A stretch of 64,000 nucleotides of DNA. Source: Comamonas denitrificans (GTDB lineage: Bacteria > Pseudomonadota > Gammaproteobacteria > Burkholderiales > Burkholderiaceae_C). The position numbers and the translations under genes were made by a program. Positions 41,622-50,487 of this stretch are shown here, in pieces. The first letter of the stretch is position 1. Every line of letters starts with the position of its first letter. The DNA is taken from positions 62,001-126,000 of the forward strand of contig NZ_JAFNME010000001.1 in assembly GCF_017368815.1 (NCBI RefSeq), in the 5' to 3' direction. The notes below the pieces were generated by a model that saw only the letters and a list, made by a program, of their open reading frames with translations, searched no databases and was not told the DNA's origin.

Positions 41622-42885
41622 GGCTGGTAGGGCGCTCGCTGGCTTGCGCCAGCAGGGGCGATTGGGGCAACACCCGAAACGCCACCGAGGCCAGCGCCAG
41701 CCAGGTGGCAATCGTGCACAGCACCACGGTGTAAACATCCAGGCCCTGGGCGCTGGCCCAGGCGGCGACGCTGCCGGTGAGCCATTGCATTGCTGCTACG
41801 CCCAAAAACATCGCCATGGTGAACACCGACAAGGCCCGACCCGTCAGCTCGGCGGGGTAAGAGGCCCGCACATCGGCATATTGCAAGGGCGCGTAGCCCG
41901 AGAGCAAGCCCATGAACAGAATCAGCGCCACGCTGGCGCTGGCCCAGGGCGCGAAGGCCAGTACGACAAAGAACCCGGCCAGGGCCAGCGAGGCCCGGCC
42001 CAGCCACTTTCTGCGCCCGGCCACGCCAGGATCAAGGCGGCCAAACAGCCCGGGGGCGAACAGCGAAATCAGCGACACCCCCAGCGCGACGTTGCCCGCT
42101 TGCACCAAGGAAAAATCAAACCGCCCCATCAATAGCGGCCCCAGCCACAGCCCACGCAGGCTCAGGAAGGCGGCGTAGCACGACATGCCCAGCACCACGA
42201 TCCCCCAGGTGTGCGGCAGGGCAAACAGCTGGAAAAAGCCCCGCAGCGCCTGGCCCCAGCCTTCTTGGCTGGGGGGCGGTGCGTGGGGGGAGGGCGGCTC
42301 GTGTACCAGGCGGTAAATCAGCCCCCAGGCCAGCAGGCACAGCACAGCCAGCACGGCAAAGCCCACGCGCCAGTTCCAAGTCTGCACCACCCAGGCCAGG
42401 GGCGTGCCGGTAAACAGCAGGCCCAGCCCGCCGCCCCCCAGGCACAGGCCGGAGAAAAAGGCGAAGCGCTCGGGCGGAAAGTGCCGGGCCACGAACAGGG
42501 TGCAGACCAAAAACGCCGGCGAGCAGCCCACGCCAATCAGCAACTGCCCCAGCATCAGCACCGGGTAGCTGGGGGCCAGGGCCGATAGCAAAGCCCCCGC
42601 CACCGCCAGCGGCAGGGCGCAGACGATGGTGCGGCGCAGGCCGAATTTGTCCAGCGCAATGCCCATCAGCAGCTGGGCAATGCCAAAGGACAGGCCAAAC
42701 AGCCCGGCAAACGCCCCCAGGCCGGCATTGCTCAGGCCAAATTCTGTTTGTAGCCCGTGTGCCAGCGTGCTGGTGACGGTGCGAAAAGCCTGGCTCAGGG
42801 CAAAGCCGGTCAGCAGCGCCAGCAGCATTAGCCACAGCGGGTGGTGGCGTTGGGGGGGCGGGGAGGAGGAAGGCGGTATCGACAT
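41608..42885 (-). CDS. MFS transporter
   Basis: A 425-residue protein with about twelve membrane helices and a central polar loop (residues about 195-215, rich in Pro and Ser). The loop-2/3 motif is present as GIALDKFGLRRTIV. It shows the general form of the CynX/NarK-like organic-anion branch but I cannot name a substrate. The start MSIPPSSSPPPQ is chosen since upstream frame residues are not hydrophobic-transporter-like. It converges on the flavin monooxygenase gene and may serve the same compound. Confidence 0.85.
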   Translation of the reverse strand: MSIPPSSSPPPQRHHPLWLMLLALLTGFALSQAFRTVTSTLAHGLQTEFGLSNAGLGAFAGLFGLSFGIAQLLMGIALDKFGLRRTIVCALPLAVAGALLSALAPSYPVLMLGQLLIGVGCSPAFLVCTLFVARHFPPERFAFFSGLCLGGGGLGLLFTGTPLAWVVQTWNWRVGFAVLAVLCLLAWGLIYRLVHEPPSPHAPPPSQEGWGQALRGFFQLFALPHTWGIVVLGMSCYAAFLSLRGLWLGPLLMGRFDFSLVQAGNVALGVSLISLFAPGLFGRLDPGVAGRRKWLGRASLALAGFFVVLAFAPWASASVALILFMGLLSGYAPLQYADVRASYPAELTGRALSVFTMAMFLGVAAMQWLTGSVAAWASAQGLDVYTVVLCTIATWLALASVAFRVLPQSPLLAQASERPTSPTSP

Positions 42886-42992
42886 GGTCACAGCGCCCAA
42901 GCCTAACCAGCGCCGCAGTGCGGTAGCCAACGTGTCTGAGCCGGGGGGGCCTCGGCGTTGTTCAGCGCGTGCGGGTGGGGGCGTGGCTACAA

Positions 42993-43008
42993 AAGCGCAA
43001 ACAGCTAT
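42993..43008 (-). repeat. Half copy of repeat family A at the end of the APC permease gene
   Basis: Minus strand TAGCTGTTTGCGCTTT: the permease stop TAG forms its first three bases. Eleven of these bases equal the arm in the pyrG/kdsA gap. Confidence 0.55.
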
Positions 43009-44366
43009 TTTTTATGCCGCACCATGTAGATGATTGCCAGCAGCAGCACCCAGGGCAGGCCAAAAGCCAGCGTCAGGCGAAATTGCGGGGTAAATGCCGT
43101 GGTCACCAGCACCGCCCCCATCAGCACCGCGCCCAGCAGCGTCAGCCACGGAAAGCCCCACATGCGAAACGTCAGCGGCGCTTGCCCCTCTTGGTTGCGG
43201 CGGCGGCGAAAGGCCAGGTGGGTGACAAAGACCATAAACCACGCCAGCATGGCGCCGAACATGGCAATCGACATCATCCAGACAAAGGATTGCTCCGGCC
43301 AGAAGGCATTGACAAACATGGCCACGGCCACGCCCAGGCTGGAGATCAAAATCGCCGCCACCGGCACCCCGCTGGCATTGGTGCGGCCAAAGTGCGTGGG
43401 GGCTTGCCCGGCCCGTGCCAGGCTGAACATCATGCGCGAGGTGGTGTAGAGCTGGCTGTTCATGGCCGACAGCGCCGCCACCAGCACGACAAAATTAAGC
43501 ACCCCGGCGGCGTAGGGGATGTGCGTTAGCTCCATCACGCGCACAAAGGGGCTGGTTTGCGTGGCCGCCTCGGTCCAGGGCACGATGGCCAGCATCAGCG
43601 CCAGGGTCAGCAGGTAAAACAGCACCAGGCGCAGCACCGTGGTTTTCATCGCCTTTTGCACGGCGCGTTCGGGGTGCTGGGCTTCGCCGGCGGCCACGGC
43701 AATGGCCTCCACGCCCAGGTAGCTGAACATGGCCACGATCACGCCCAGCCACATGCCGCTGATGCCCTTGGCCCAGAAACCGCCGCCCACCTGGTAATTG
43801 GCCAACCCCATGCCGGGGGCCGGGGCGCCAAACACCACATAGCTGCCGATCAGGATGAAGGCGATGATGGCCGCCACCTTGATGGCAGAAAACGCATATT
43901 CCACCGCGCCATACACCTTCACGCTGCGCAGGTTCACCCCCACCAGCACGGCCGAGAACACGCCCACCCAAATCCACTGCGGCACAGCGGGAAACCAATA
44001 GGCCATATAGATGCCCACGGCCGTCACCTCCATGCCCACGGCCAGCACCAGCGCCGCCCAATAGGCGTAGCGCAGCACAAAGCCGACCATAGGGCCCAGG
44101 TAGTACTCGGCATACGCGCCAAACGAGCCTGAGGTGGGGTGGGCCACCGTCATCTCGCCCAGGCAGCCGATCAAGAGCAGGGCAATAAAGGCCCCGATGG
44201 CGTAGCTCACCAGCACCGCCGGCCCGGCAAAGCCGATGGCAAAGGCGCTGCCCATGAACAGGCCCGTGCCCACCGCGCCGCCGATGGCGATCATCACCAT
44301 CTGGGCGCTGGTCAAATGCTGTTGCAAGCCGCGCTCGCGCTGCTGAATATCGTTAAAACTTGCCAT
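43005..44366 (-). CDS. APC-family amino acid permease
   Basis: A 453-residue inner-membrane protein with twelve helices of the amino acid transporter (AAT) group. The start region QMVMIAIGGAVGTGLFMGSA and the ISGMWLGVIVAMFSYLGVEA block are conserved in permeases such as GabP, AnsP, ProY and CycA. The substrate cannot be fixed. The first codons MASFNDIQQRERGLQQ are typical of the soluble N-terminus. Its stop codon lies in a repeat-family half copy. The YkgJ-type genes lie upstream on the same strand with an 83-base gap. Confidence 0.9.
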   Translation of the reverse strand: MASFNDIQQRERGLQQHLTSAQMVMIAIGGAVGTGLFMGSAFAIGFAGPAVLVSYAIGAFIALLLIGCLGEMTVAHPTSGSFGAYAEYYLGPMVGFVLRYAYWAALVLAVGMEVTAVGIYMAYWFPAVPQWIWVGVFSAVLVGVNLRSVKVYGAVEYAFSAIKVAAIIAFILIGSYVVFGAPAPGMGLANYQVGGGFWAKGISGMWLGVIVAMFSYLGVEAIAVAAGEAQHPERAVQKAMKTTVLRLVLFYLLTLALMLAIVPWTEAATQTSPFVRVMELTHIPYAAGVLNFVVLVAALSAMNSQLYTTSRMMFSLARAGQAPTHFGRTNASGVPVAAILISSLGVAVAMFVNAFWPEQSFVWMMSIAMFGAMLAWFMVFVTHLAFRRRRNQEGQAPLTFRMWGFPWLTLLGAVLMGAVLVTTAFTPQFRLTLAFGLPWVLLLAIIYMVRHKK

Positions 44367-44449
44367 AAAGAACCGAAAAATTGGCAAGTATCGCTTGCTG
44401 ATTGCGCCTTGGGTTGTATCTGGGCAGAAAAACTGTGCATCCAGGGTGT

Positions 44450-44764
44450 TTACGCAAGCAGCGCCAGGCCATGTTGGCGGCGCACGCGGTTGCAGGCATC
44501 CGAGCCCGCGGCAAACTCCCGGCAGGGCGAGGGCCGCCATTCGTAGATGCCGCAGGCGACCTGCTGGCCCACCGTGCCGGTCAGGGCTGCGCAGCGCGGG
44601 CGGGCGTAGTCGGTGCCGCGCAGGCGGCAGGTGAATTCGGTCACCGGTTCGATCAGGCCCAGGGGGACGCGCCCGCCGTGTTCCTGCGATTCGTACACCG
44701 AAAAATCCACGCGAAAAGCCGCGCAGCAGGCACCGCAGCTCAGGCAGGGGTGTGTGCCCGCCAT
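44450..44764 (-). CDS. YkgJ-family cysteine-cluster protein, copy 1
   Basis: A 104-residue protein of the YkgJ (zinc- or iron-chelating) family. The N-terminal CLSCGACCAAFRVDFS contains the CxxCxxCC motif and further Cys are at TCRLRG, RCAALTG, ACGIYEW, PCREF and ACNR; eight or more Cys suggest a metal cluster. The function of the family is unknown. It starts one base inside the stop of a related gene, so both are translated together. It differs from its neighbour enough to be an old duplication. Confidence 0.82.
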   Translation of the reverse strand: MAGTHPCLSCGACCAAFRVDFSVYESQEHGGRVPLGLIEPVTEFTCRLRGTDYARPRCAALTGTVGQQVACGIYEWRPSPCREFAAGSDACNRVRRQHGLALLA

Positions 44765-45126
44765 CAGGCCGCCTCTTGCCAGTGCTGCACCTCAGCCTCT
44801 TCCAGCGGCGGCAGGCCGAATTGGGCGCGGGTGTCGTGGCAGCCGTAGCTGGCAAAGGGAAAGTCGCGGCAGGGGCGGGGGCGGCTGTCGTAGATGGTGC
44901 AGCCGACGCAGTCGGGCCCCACGTCGGGCAGTGGCCCCAGGGCGGTGCAGCGCACGGGGCGGTATTGGGTGCCGTTCATGCGGGCGCGGTTGCTGCCCGC
45001 TTCGTGGGCCAGTTCGTCCGGGACGGTGCCGCCCATGGAGCGCAGTTCGTACACAGAAAATTCGACGCGGTAGTTTTGGCAGCAGACACCGCAGGTCAGG
45101 CAGGGGTGGATGTCGGTGGAGGACAT
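44764..45126 (-). CDS. YkgJ-family cysteine-cluster protein, copy 2
   Basis: A 120-residue paralogue of the next gene with the same layout: CLTCGVCCQNYRVEFSVYEL (CxxCxxCC), RCTALGPLPDVGPDCVGC, TIYDSRPRPCRDFPFASYGC. The shared skeleton SVYE, IY.xRPxPCR-F shows common origin. No transmembrane or signal segment. The chosen ATG (MSSTDIHPCL) has no good ribosome-binding site; a GTG three codons upstream is the alternative. Function unknown; a metal-binding or assembly role is inferred from the cysteines only. Confidence 0.8.
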   Translation of the reverse strand: MSSTDIHPCLTCGVCCQNYRVEFSVYELRSMGGTVPDELAHEAGSNRARMNGTQYRPVRCTALGPLPDVGPDCVGCTIYDSRPRPCRDFPFASYGCHDTRAQFGLPPLEEAEVQHWQEAA

Positions 45127-45464
45127 GGCAGGCACTAGGAGGAGGCAAGGGTTCAGGGTTCGATAGGCGAAAAACTTTCAGGGCCGCTTGCGCCTGCCAG
45201 CGTCACAGGGTGACAGCCAGGCACAGCGCGGCCGGCAGCGCAGGGCTGCGGCATCCAGAGGAGGGAAACTAGGTGTGGCCCAGCAGGTAGCGTGGGGCTT
45301 TTAAGAGATGGCTGCAGGCAATGGCATGGGCTGCGCCGGGAGAGGTTGCGAAAAAAAGAGCTTCTTGCGCTGATAGATAATGGTTTTGCATGATGTTTAT
45401 CGTTTAAAACCAGGTTAAATCAGCGGGAGAAGCTCTTTTTAAAATAGCAGTGTGGGGGGCAGGC
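45127..45464. other. Intergenic region between YkgJ pair and argF
   Basis: 338 bases without a gene. The right third is palindromic repeat copy 6 behind argF. The left part presumably carries the YkgJ promoter; a small GTCAC/GTGAC palindrome at about 45203-45215 is seen, with no recognised operator. Confidence 0.6.
45356..45440. repeat. Palindromic repeat family A, copy 6, probable argF terminator
   Basis: Arms AAAAAGAGCTTCTTGCGCTG and ATCAGCGGGAGAAGCTCTTT match in about 19 of 22 positions over their full length; a nested TGGTTTT..AAAACCA hairpin lies inside. On the minus strand the distal arm ends in CTCTTTTTTT, right after argF. Confidence 0.85.
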
Positions 45465-46397
45465 TTAATCGGCCAGCTGCCCCAGCAGCAGGTATTCCAT
45501 GAGGGCCTTTTGCACGTGCATGCGGTTTTCGGCCTCGTCCCAGACCACCGATTGCGCGCCGTCGATGACTTCGGCGGTGACTTCTTCGCCCCGGTGCGCG
45601 GGCAGGCAGTGCATGAACAGGGCATCGGGCTGGGCGGCGGCCATCATGTCGGCATCGACGCACCAGTTGGCAAAGGCTTTGCGGCGCTCTTCGTTTTCGG
45701 CCTCGTAGCCCATGCTGGTCCAGACATCGGTGGTGACCAGGTGGGCACCTTGGCAGGCTTCTTTCGGGTTGCTAAAAATTTTGTAGCAGCCTGCGCGCGC
45801 TGTGCGGCCGCCAAAGGCCAGTTTTTCATCCACTTCGTAGCCGTTGGGGGTGCTCACATGCACGGTAAAGCCCAGCAGATCGGCCGCTTGCAGCCAGGTG
45901 TTGGCCATGTTGTTGCCATCGCCCACCCAGGCGACGACCTTGCCGGCGATGCTGCCGCGGTGCTCGATGAAGGTGAAGATGTCGGCCAAGATTTGGCAGG
46001 GGTGAAATTCGTTGGTCAGGCCGTTGATCACAGGCACGCGCGAATACTGGGCAAAGCGCTCGATCTTGTCCTGGCCAAAGGTGCGGATCATGACCAAATC
46101 GGTCATGCGGCTGATGACGCGGGCGCTGTCCTCGATGGGCTCGGCGCGGCCCAGCTGGCTGTCATTGGTCGTCAGGTGGACGACGCTGCCGCCCAGCTGG
46201 TACATGCCCGCTTCAAAGCTGACACGGGTGCGCGTGCTGGCCTTTTCAAAAATCATGGCCAAGGTGCGATCCACCAGGGTGTGGTGTTTTTCGTAGGTTT
46301 TGAATTTCTTTTTAATCAGCGCGGCGCGGGCGAGCAGGTAGTCGTACTCGGCGGCGGTGAAGTCGGAAAACTGCAGGTAGTGTTTCAGGGCAGGCAT
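45465..46397 (-). CDS. argF: Ornithine carbamoyltransferase
   Basis: A 310-residue anabolic enzyme of arginine synthesis forming citrulline from ornithine and carbamoyl phosphate. The carbamoyl-phosphate motif FEKASTRTR, the HPCQILAD block and the ornithine/catalytic FMHCLPAHRG loop are all intact. It follows argD by 12 bases on the same strand, as is normal in Burkholderiales. The usual next gene argG is not here; the transcript seems to end in a palindromic repeat. Confidence 0.96.
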   Translation of the reverse strand: MPALKHYLQFSDFTAAEYDYLLARAALIKKKFKTYEKHHTLVDRTLAMIFEKASTRTRVSFEAGMYQLGGSVVHLTTNDSQLGRAEPIEDSARVISRMTDLVMIRTFGQDKIERFAQYSRVPVINGLTNEFHPCQILADIFTFIEHRGSIAGKVVAWVGDGNNMANTWLQAADLLGFTVHVSTPNGYEVDEKLAFGGRTARAGCYKIFSNPKEACQGAHLVTTDVWTSMGYEAENEERRKAFANWCVDADMMAAAQPDALFMHCLPAHRGEEVTAEVIDGAQSVVWDEAENRMHVQKALMEYLLLGQLAD

Positions 46398-46409
46398 ACA
46401 AATCCTTGA

Positions 46410-47600
46410 TTAAGCGGCCAGGAAGGTCTCGACCAGGGGCCGCAGGCGGGCGACGATTTCATCGGCCTCGGCGGTGGTGAGAATCAGCGGCGGGGCCAGG
46501 CGGATCACGGTGTCCGAGGTGACGCTTAGCAGCAGCCCGGCCTCGGCGGCCAGGCCAATCAGGGCGCCGCAGGGTTGGTTCAGCTCTACACCAATGAGCA
46601 GGCCCTGGCCGCGCACTTCCAGCACGCCGGGCAGGCTGCCCAGGTGGGTCTGGAGCTGGCTTTTCAGGTACTGGCCCACTTCGGTGGCATGGGCTATCAG
46701 GCCGTCTTCTTCCATGATGCGGATGGTTTCCACCCCCGCCCGCATGGCCAGGGGGTTGCCGCCAAAGGTGGAGCCGTGGTTGCCCGCTTGCAGCACGGTG
46801 GCCGCGGCGTGGTGCGCCACGATGGCCCCAATGGGCACGCCCGAGCCCAGGCCCTTGGCCAGCGTCATCACATCGGGGGTGATGCCGGCCCACTGGTGGG
46901 CAAACCATTTGCCGGTGCGGCCCATGCCCGCTTGCACTTCATCCAAGATCAGCAGCCAGCCCTTGGCATCGCACAGGGCACGCACTTGCTGCAGGTATTC
47001 CTTGCGCATGGGGTGCAGACCGCCTTCGCCCTGGATGGGCTCCATCATGACGGCGACGATGTTGGGGTTGCCCTCGGTGGCTTCCTCTAAGGCGGTGTAG
47101 TCGTTGGGGCTGACGCGGATGAAGCCGTCAAGCAAAGCACCAAAACCATTGCGCACCTTGGGGTTGGCGGTGGCACTCATGGTGGCAAACGAGCGGCCAT
47201 GGAAGGCGTGGTCGTACACCACAATCTGCGGCTGGGCAATGCCTTTGTCGATGCCGTATTTGCGGGCAATTTTGATGGCCCCCTCATTGGCCTCCAGCCC
47301 GGTACTGCAGAAAAACACATTGGTCATGCCTGCGCGTTCGGTCAGCAAGGCGGCCAGTTGCTCTTGCAAAGGAACGTGGTAGTAGTTGGAGGTGTGGATC
47401 AGCTTGGTGAGCTGCTCTTGCAGCGCAGGCACCAGCTTGGGGTGGTTGTGTCCCAGGGTATTGACGGCAATGCCGGCCAGTGCGTCCAGATATTCTTTGC
47501 CATCGGTATCCCACACGCGGCAGCCCTGGCCGCGCTCCAGCGCGATGGGGATACGGCCATAGGTGGGCATAACGTGGGGGGAAGTGGCCGCAACGGTCAT
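46410..47600 (-). CDS. argD: Acetylornithine aminotransferase
   Basis: A 396-residue class III PLP aminotransferase converting N-acetylglutamate semialdehyde to N-acetylornithine; many members also serve lysine synthesis. Hallmarks: CSTGLEANEGAIKIARKY, DEVQAGMGRTGKWFAHQW, and the PLP lysine in LAKGLGSGVPIGA. The start MTVAATSPHV has GGAG at good spacing; the longer frame upstream is Arg/Pro-rich. It forms an operon with argF. Confidence 0.95.
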   Translation of the reverse strand: MTVAATSPHVMPTYGRIPIALERGQGCRVWDTDGKEYLDALAGIAVNTLGHNHPKLVPALQEQLTKLIHTSNYYHVPLQEQLAALLTERAGMTNVFFCSTGLEANEGAIKIARKYGIDKGIAQPQIVVYDHAFHGRSFATMSATANPKVRNGFGALLDGFIRVSPNDYTALEEATEGNPNIVAVMMEPIQGEGGLHPMRKEYLQQVRALCDAKGWLLILDEVQAGMGRTGKWFAHQWAGITPDVMTLAKGLGSGVPIGAIVAHHAAATVLQAGNHGSTFGGNPLAMRAGVETIRIMEEDGLIAHATEVGQYLKSQLQTHLGSLPGVLEVRGQGLLIGVELNQPCGALIGLAAEAGLLLSVTSDTVIRLAPPLILTTAEADEIVARLRPLVETFLAA

Positions 47601-47815
47601 GGGAAAATCTCCAGCAGGAAGGTGCACAGGGCGCGTGGGGATGGGGACATTTTCACGCGCGCGCAAAAGGCCATGATTCTAGGCCCTCTGACGGCCATTG
47701 CCGGTGCTGCCAGCGGGGCAATTGAAGGATGAGTCCATAGCCTATTTGGGGGTGAATGGGGGTAACTCTTGTATAAGAGTTAAAATAGAACGCTAACCGC
47801 AAGAGTACGTTTTTA

Positions 47816-47862
47816 GTGAATTCAACCTTTGCACGTCTGGTTTGAGACGTGCTATTTTTTTT
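47816..47862 (+). promoter_or_regulatory. Leader mini-ORF and terminator hairpin directly before DUF3579 (possible attenuator)
   Basis: A perfect hairpin GCACGTCT, six bases, AGACGTGC followed by TATTTTTTTT ends four bases before the DUF3579 ATG. A GTG-started nine-codon frame (MNSTFARLV) at 47816-47845 runs over the left arm, so a translating ribosome would open the hairpin. Terminator: clear. Attenuation: inference. Confidence 0.55.
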
Positions 47863-47866
47863 AAGC

Positions 47867-48187
47867 ATGTCGATGGACTTTGAGAACTCTAAAGAATTAT
47901 TTATCCAGGGCGTGACACTCGATGGCAAGACCTTTCGTCCCAGTGATTGGGCCGAGCGCCTGGCCGGGGTGATGAGCCGCTTTCGCCCGGGGGGGGCCCA
48001 GCCGGGGTGCCATCTGGGCTATTCCCCCTGGTGCATTCCCACCACCATGAGCGGCATCAAATGCGTGGTGCTGCGCGCGGCACTGCGCGAGCATGAGCCT
48101 ATGGCGTGGGATTTTGTGTTGAACTTCGCCCGCGACAACCATTTGCAAGTGGTCGAGGCCTGTTTGCTGCCAGACGAGCAAAAGTAA
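47867..48187 (+). CDS. DUF3579 protein
   Basis: A 106-residue conserved protein (DUF3579), known to me as a steady neighbour of arginine genes in betaproteobacteria. It starts MSMDFENSKELFIQGVTLDG; GYSPWCIPTTMSGIKCVVL in the middle and MAWDFVLNFARDNHLQVVEA near the end are conserved. No membrane or metal motif. It is divergent from argD. A second ATG two codons later is possible. A strong terminator hairpin lies just before the start, which is unusual. Function unknown. Confidence 0.82.
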   Translation: MSMDFENSKELFIQGVTLDGKTFRPSDWAERLAGVMSRFRPGGAQPGCHLGYSPWCIPTTMSGIKCVVLRAALREHEPMAWDFVLNFARDNHLQVVEACLLPDEQK

Positions 48188-48235
48188 GCCCCAGCGCCAA
48201 TCCTGTGTATGGGCCTGGGCTTAGACCTGTTCGAT

Positions 48236-48308
48236 ACCGCCGCCAGGCGGTTCTTTTGAATCTGCTGGATCTTTGTTGGAGACACAAAAAAACCGCCTGG
48301 TGGCGGTT
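48236..48308. terminator. Paired terminators between DUF3579 and rpsT
   Basis: Two GC-rich hairpins, ACCGCC..GGCGGT (48236-48251, then TCTTTT) and AACCGCC..GGCGGTT (48291-48308, with A- and T-runs on each side), serve the convergent genes. They are inverted copies of each other (16 of 17 bases), so they can also pair as one long stem. Confidence 0.8.
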
Positions 48309-48397
48309 GTTTTGTTTTTTTGCTGGCAGCGCACCCGTTTTGCAAACGGCAGGTACTGGCGGCAAGGCCAGCACCCGTGCGGTGCTTAAAGAATGGC

Positions 48398-48691
48398 TTA
48401 AGCGGCCAATGCCAGGGCTTTGACCTTGGCAGACAGGCGGCTCTTGTCGCGAGCGGCCTTGTTTTTGTGGAAGATGCCCTTGTCGGCAATCGTGTCCAGC
48501 ACCGACTGGGCTTGTTGGAACAAGGTGGTGGCCAGGGCTTTGTCGCCAGCCAACACTGCTTTTTCCACTTTTTTCACAGCGGTGCGGTATTTGGAGCGCA
48601 GCGAGGTGTTCGCAGCGTTCAATTTAACGTTTTGGCGGGCGCGTTTACGGCCCGAGGCCAGGCGGGGGTTCTTTTTGGCTTTAGTTGCCAT
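48398..48691 (-). CDS. rpsT: 30S ribosomal protein S20
   Basis: A 97-residue basic helical protein binding 16S rRNA. The start [20 protein letters not shown] and the rest match S20. It stands alone, divergent from murJ, as is typical in Burkholderiales. A TATAAT box lies on the minus strand about 49 bases before the ATG (48740-48745). Confidence 0.97.
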   Translation of the reverse strand: MATKAKKNPRLASGRKRARQNVKLNAANTSLRSKYRTAVKKVEKAVLAGDKALATTLFQQAQSVLDTIADKGIFHKNKAARDKSRLSAKVKALALAA

Positions 48692-48823
48692 GGTATTTAT
48701 CCTTTGATTGGTTTGTGGATGTTGCCAGCAAAGCCGGGCATTATAACCAGCGCGGCGGTTTTTTTGCGCAACCGCGCCAGCAATTGAGGCCAAGTGCTGG
48801 GTGCAGTGGCTACACTGCGCGGC

Positions 48824-50380
48824 GTGTCGCTTTTTAAATCTGCCTCTACCGTCTCGCTCATGACCCTGGCCTCGCGTGTCACGGGTTTGGTGCGCGATTT
48901 ATTCATGGCCTCCATGTTTGGGGCCAATGCGCTCACCGATGCGTTCAACGTCGCGTTTCGTATTCCGAATTTATTTCGGCGTTTGTTTGCCGAAGGGGCG
49001 TTTAGCCAAGCGTTTGTGCCCGTGCTGGCCGCCAGCCACGCCAAAGAGGGGCCAGAGCGCACCCACCAGCTGATCTCTAATGTGGCCACGGTGCTGGTGT
49101 GGGTGCTGTTGGTGGTGTGCGCCCTGGGCGTGGTCGGGGCACCGGTGCTGGTGTGGTTGCTGGCCAGTGGTTTTCAAAACCAGGGTGAAGCCCAGGCCGC
49201 AGTGCTGATGACGCGCTGGATGTTCCCCTACATCGGTTTTATGTCCTTGGTGGCGCTGTCGTCGGGCGTGCTCAATACCTACAAGCACTTTGCCGTGCCG
49301 GCCGCTACGCCGGTGCTGCTCAATCTGTGCATGATTGGCGCGGCCTGGTTGCTGGCACCGTGGTTTGAGCGCCAGGGCATAGAGCCAATTTATGCCATGT
49401 GCGCCGGGGTGGTGGCCGGTGGCGTGCTGCAGCTGGCGGTGCAAATTCCGGTGCTGCGGCGCCTGCACTTGCTGCCACGGGTGGGCTGGCGCTGGTCGGC
49501 CATTCGCGCGGCCTGGGCCGATGGCGGGGTGCGGCGCATTCTGCAACTGATGGCGCCGGCCTTGCTGGGGGTGGGGGTGGCGCAGCTGAGTTTGATGATC
49601 AACACGCAAATTGCCTCTTACCTGGCCCCGGGCAGCGTGACGTGGTTGTTTTATGCCGATCGGTTGATGGAGTTTCCCACCGCCTTGCTGGGGGTGGCCC
49701 TGGGGGTGGTGCTGACCCCGCAATTGGCGGCGGCCAAGGCGGCCGAGGATGGGCAGCGCTATTCGCACATGCTCGATTGGGGGCTGCGCCTGGTGCTGCT
49801 GCTGGCCTTGCCATGTGCGGTGGGGCTGTTGGCTTTTGCCCAGCCGTTGGTGGCCACCTTGTTTCACCGGGGGGCTTTGCACGGCAGTGATGTGCAGCAA
49901 ATTGCCCTGGCCCTGGTGGGCTACGGGGTGGGGCTGTTGGGGCTGGTGGCGATCAAGGTGTTGGCACCGGGTTACTTTGCCAGCCAAGACATGCGCACGC
50001 CGGTGAAGATTGCCGTGGTGGTGCTGGTGCTCACGCAGGGGCTTAATGTCGTGTTGGTGCCGTATTTGCAGCATGCCGGCCTGGCCTGGTCGATTGGTTT
50101 GGCCGCGTTGGTCAATGCGCTGTGGCTGTTGCTGGGGCTGCTGCGCCGGGGGGCTTACCAGCCCAGCAGCGGCTGGGGCAAGTATTTTGCCCAGGTGCTG
50201 CTGGCGTGCAGCTTGTTGGCGGCTTTGCTGTTGGGGCTGGCCCAGCGCTGGGATTGGTTGGCCCTGGGGCAGTGGCAGCGGGCCGGCATTATGGCGGGGT
50301 GCTTGCTGGCCAGTGCGGTGGTGTATTTTGGCTGTTTGGTAGTAACAGGTGTCAAAATACGCAGCTTGTTGCGCAGGTAG
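48824..50380 (+). CDS. murJ: Lipid II flippase MurJ
   Basis: A 518-residue inner-membrane protein with 14 helices (MviN) that moves lipid II to the periplasm. The start region [20 protein letters not shown] and [21 protein letters not shown] are diagnostic. The GTG giving MSLFKSAST is chosen because this is the family start. The last codons (SLLRR) are coded by a palindromic repeat arm. It is divergent from rpsT, the usual position. Confidence 0.94.
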   Translation: MSLFKSASTVSLMTLASRVTGLVRDLFMASMFGANALTDAFNVAFRIPNLFRRLFAEGAFSQAFVPVLAASHAKEGPERTHQLISNVATVLVWVLLVVCALGVVGAPVLVWLLASGFQNQGEAQAAVLMTRWMFPYIGFMSLVALSSGVLNTYKHFAVPAATPVLLNLCMIGAAWLLAPWFERQGIEPIYAMCAGVVAGGVLQLAVQIPVLRRLHLLPRVGWRWSAIRAAWADGGVRRILQLMAPALLGVGVAQLSLMINTQIASYLAPGSVTWLFYADRLMEFPTALLGVALGVVLTPQLAAAKAAEDGQRYSHMLDWGLRLVLLLALPCAVGLLAFAQPLVATLFHRGALHGSDVQQIALALVGYGVGLLGLVAIKVLAPGYFASQDMRTPVKIAVVVLVLTQGLNVVLVPYLQHAGLAWSIGLAALVNALWLLLGLLRRGAYQPSSGWGKYFAQVLLACSLLAALLLGLAQRWDWLALGQWQRAGIMAGCLLASAVVYFGCLVVTGVKIRSLLRR

Positions 50381-50438
50381 TAAGCTGTTTTTTCGTATGT
50401 TTAACGCTAAATTTGTTGCTGCTTAAGCGGAACAAGCT
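50363..50438. repeat. Palindromic repeat family A, copy 7 (end of murJ)
   Basis: AGCTTGTTGCGC (50363-50374) inside the murJ coding end and GCGGAACAAGCT (50427-50438) pair with one mismatch. Confidence 0.7.
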
Positions 50439-50487
50439 ATAAAAAATGGGAGGCCTGGCCTCCCATGGGTGCTTGCTGCGGGCGGGC

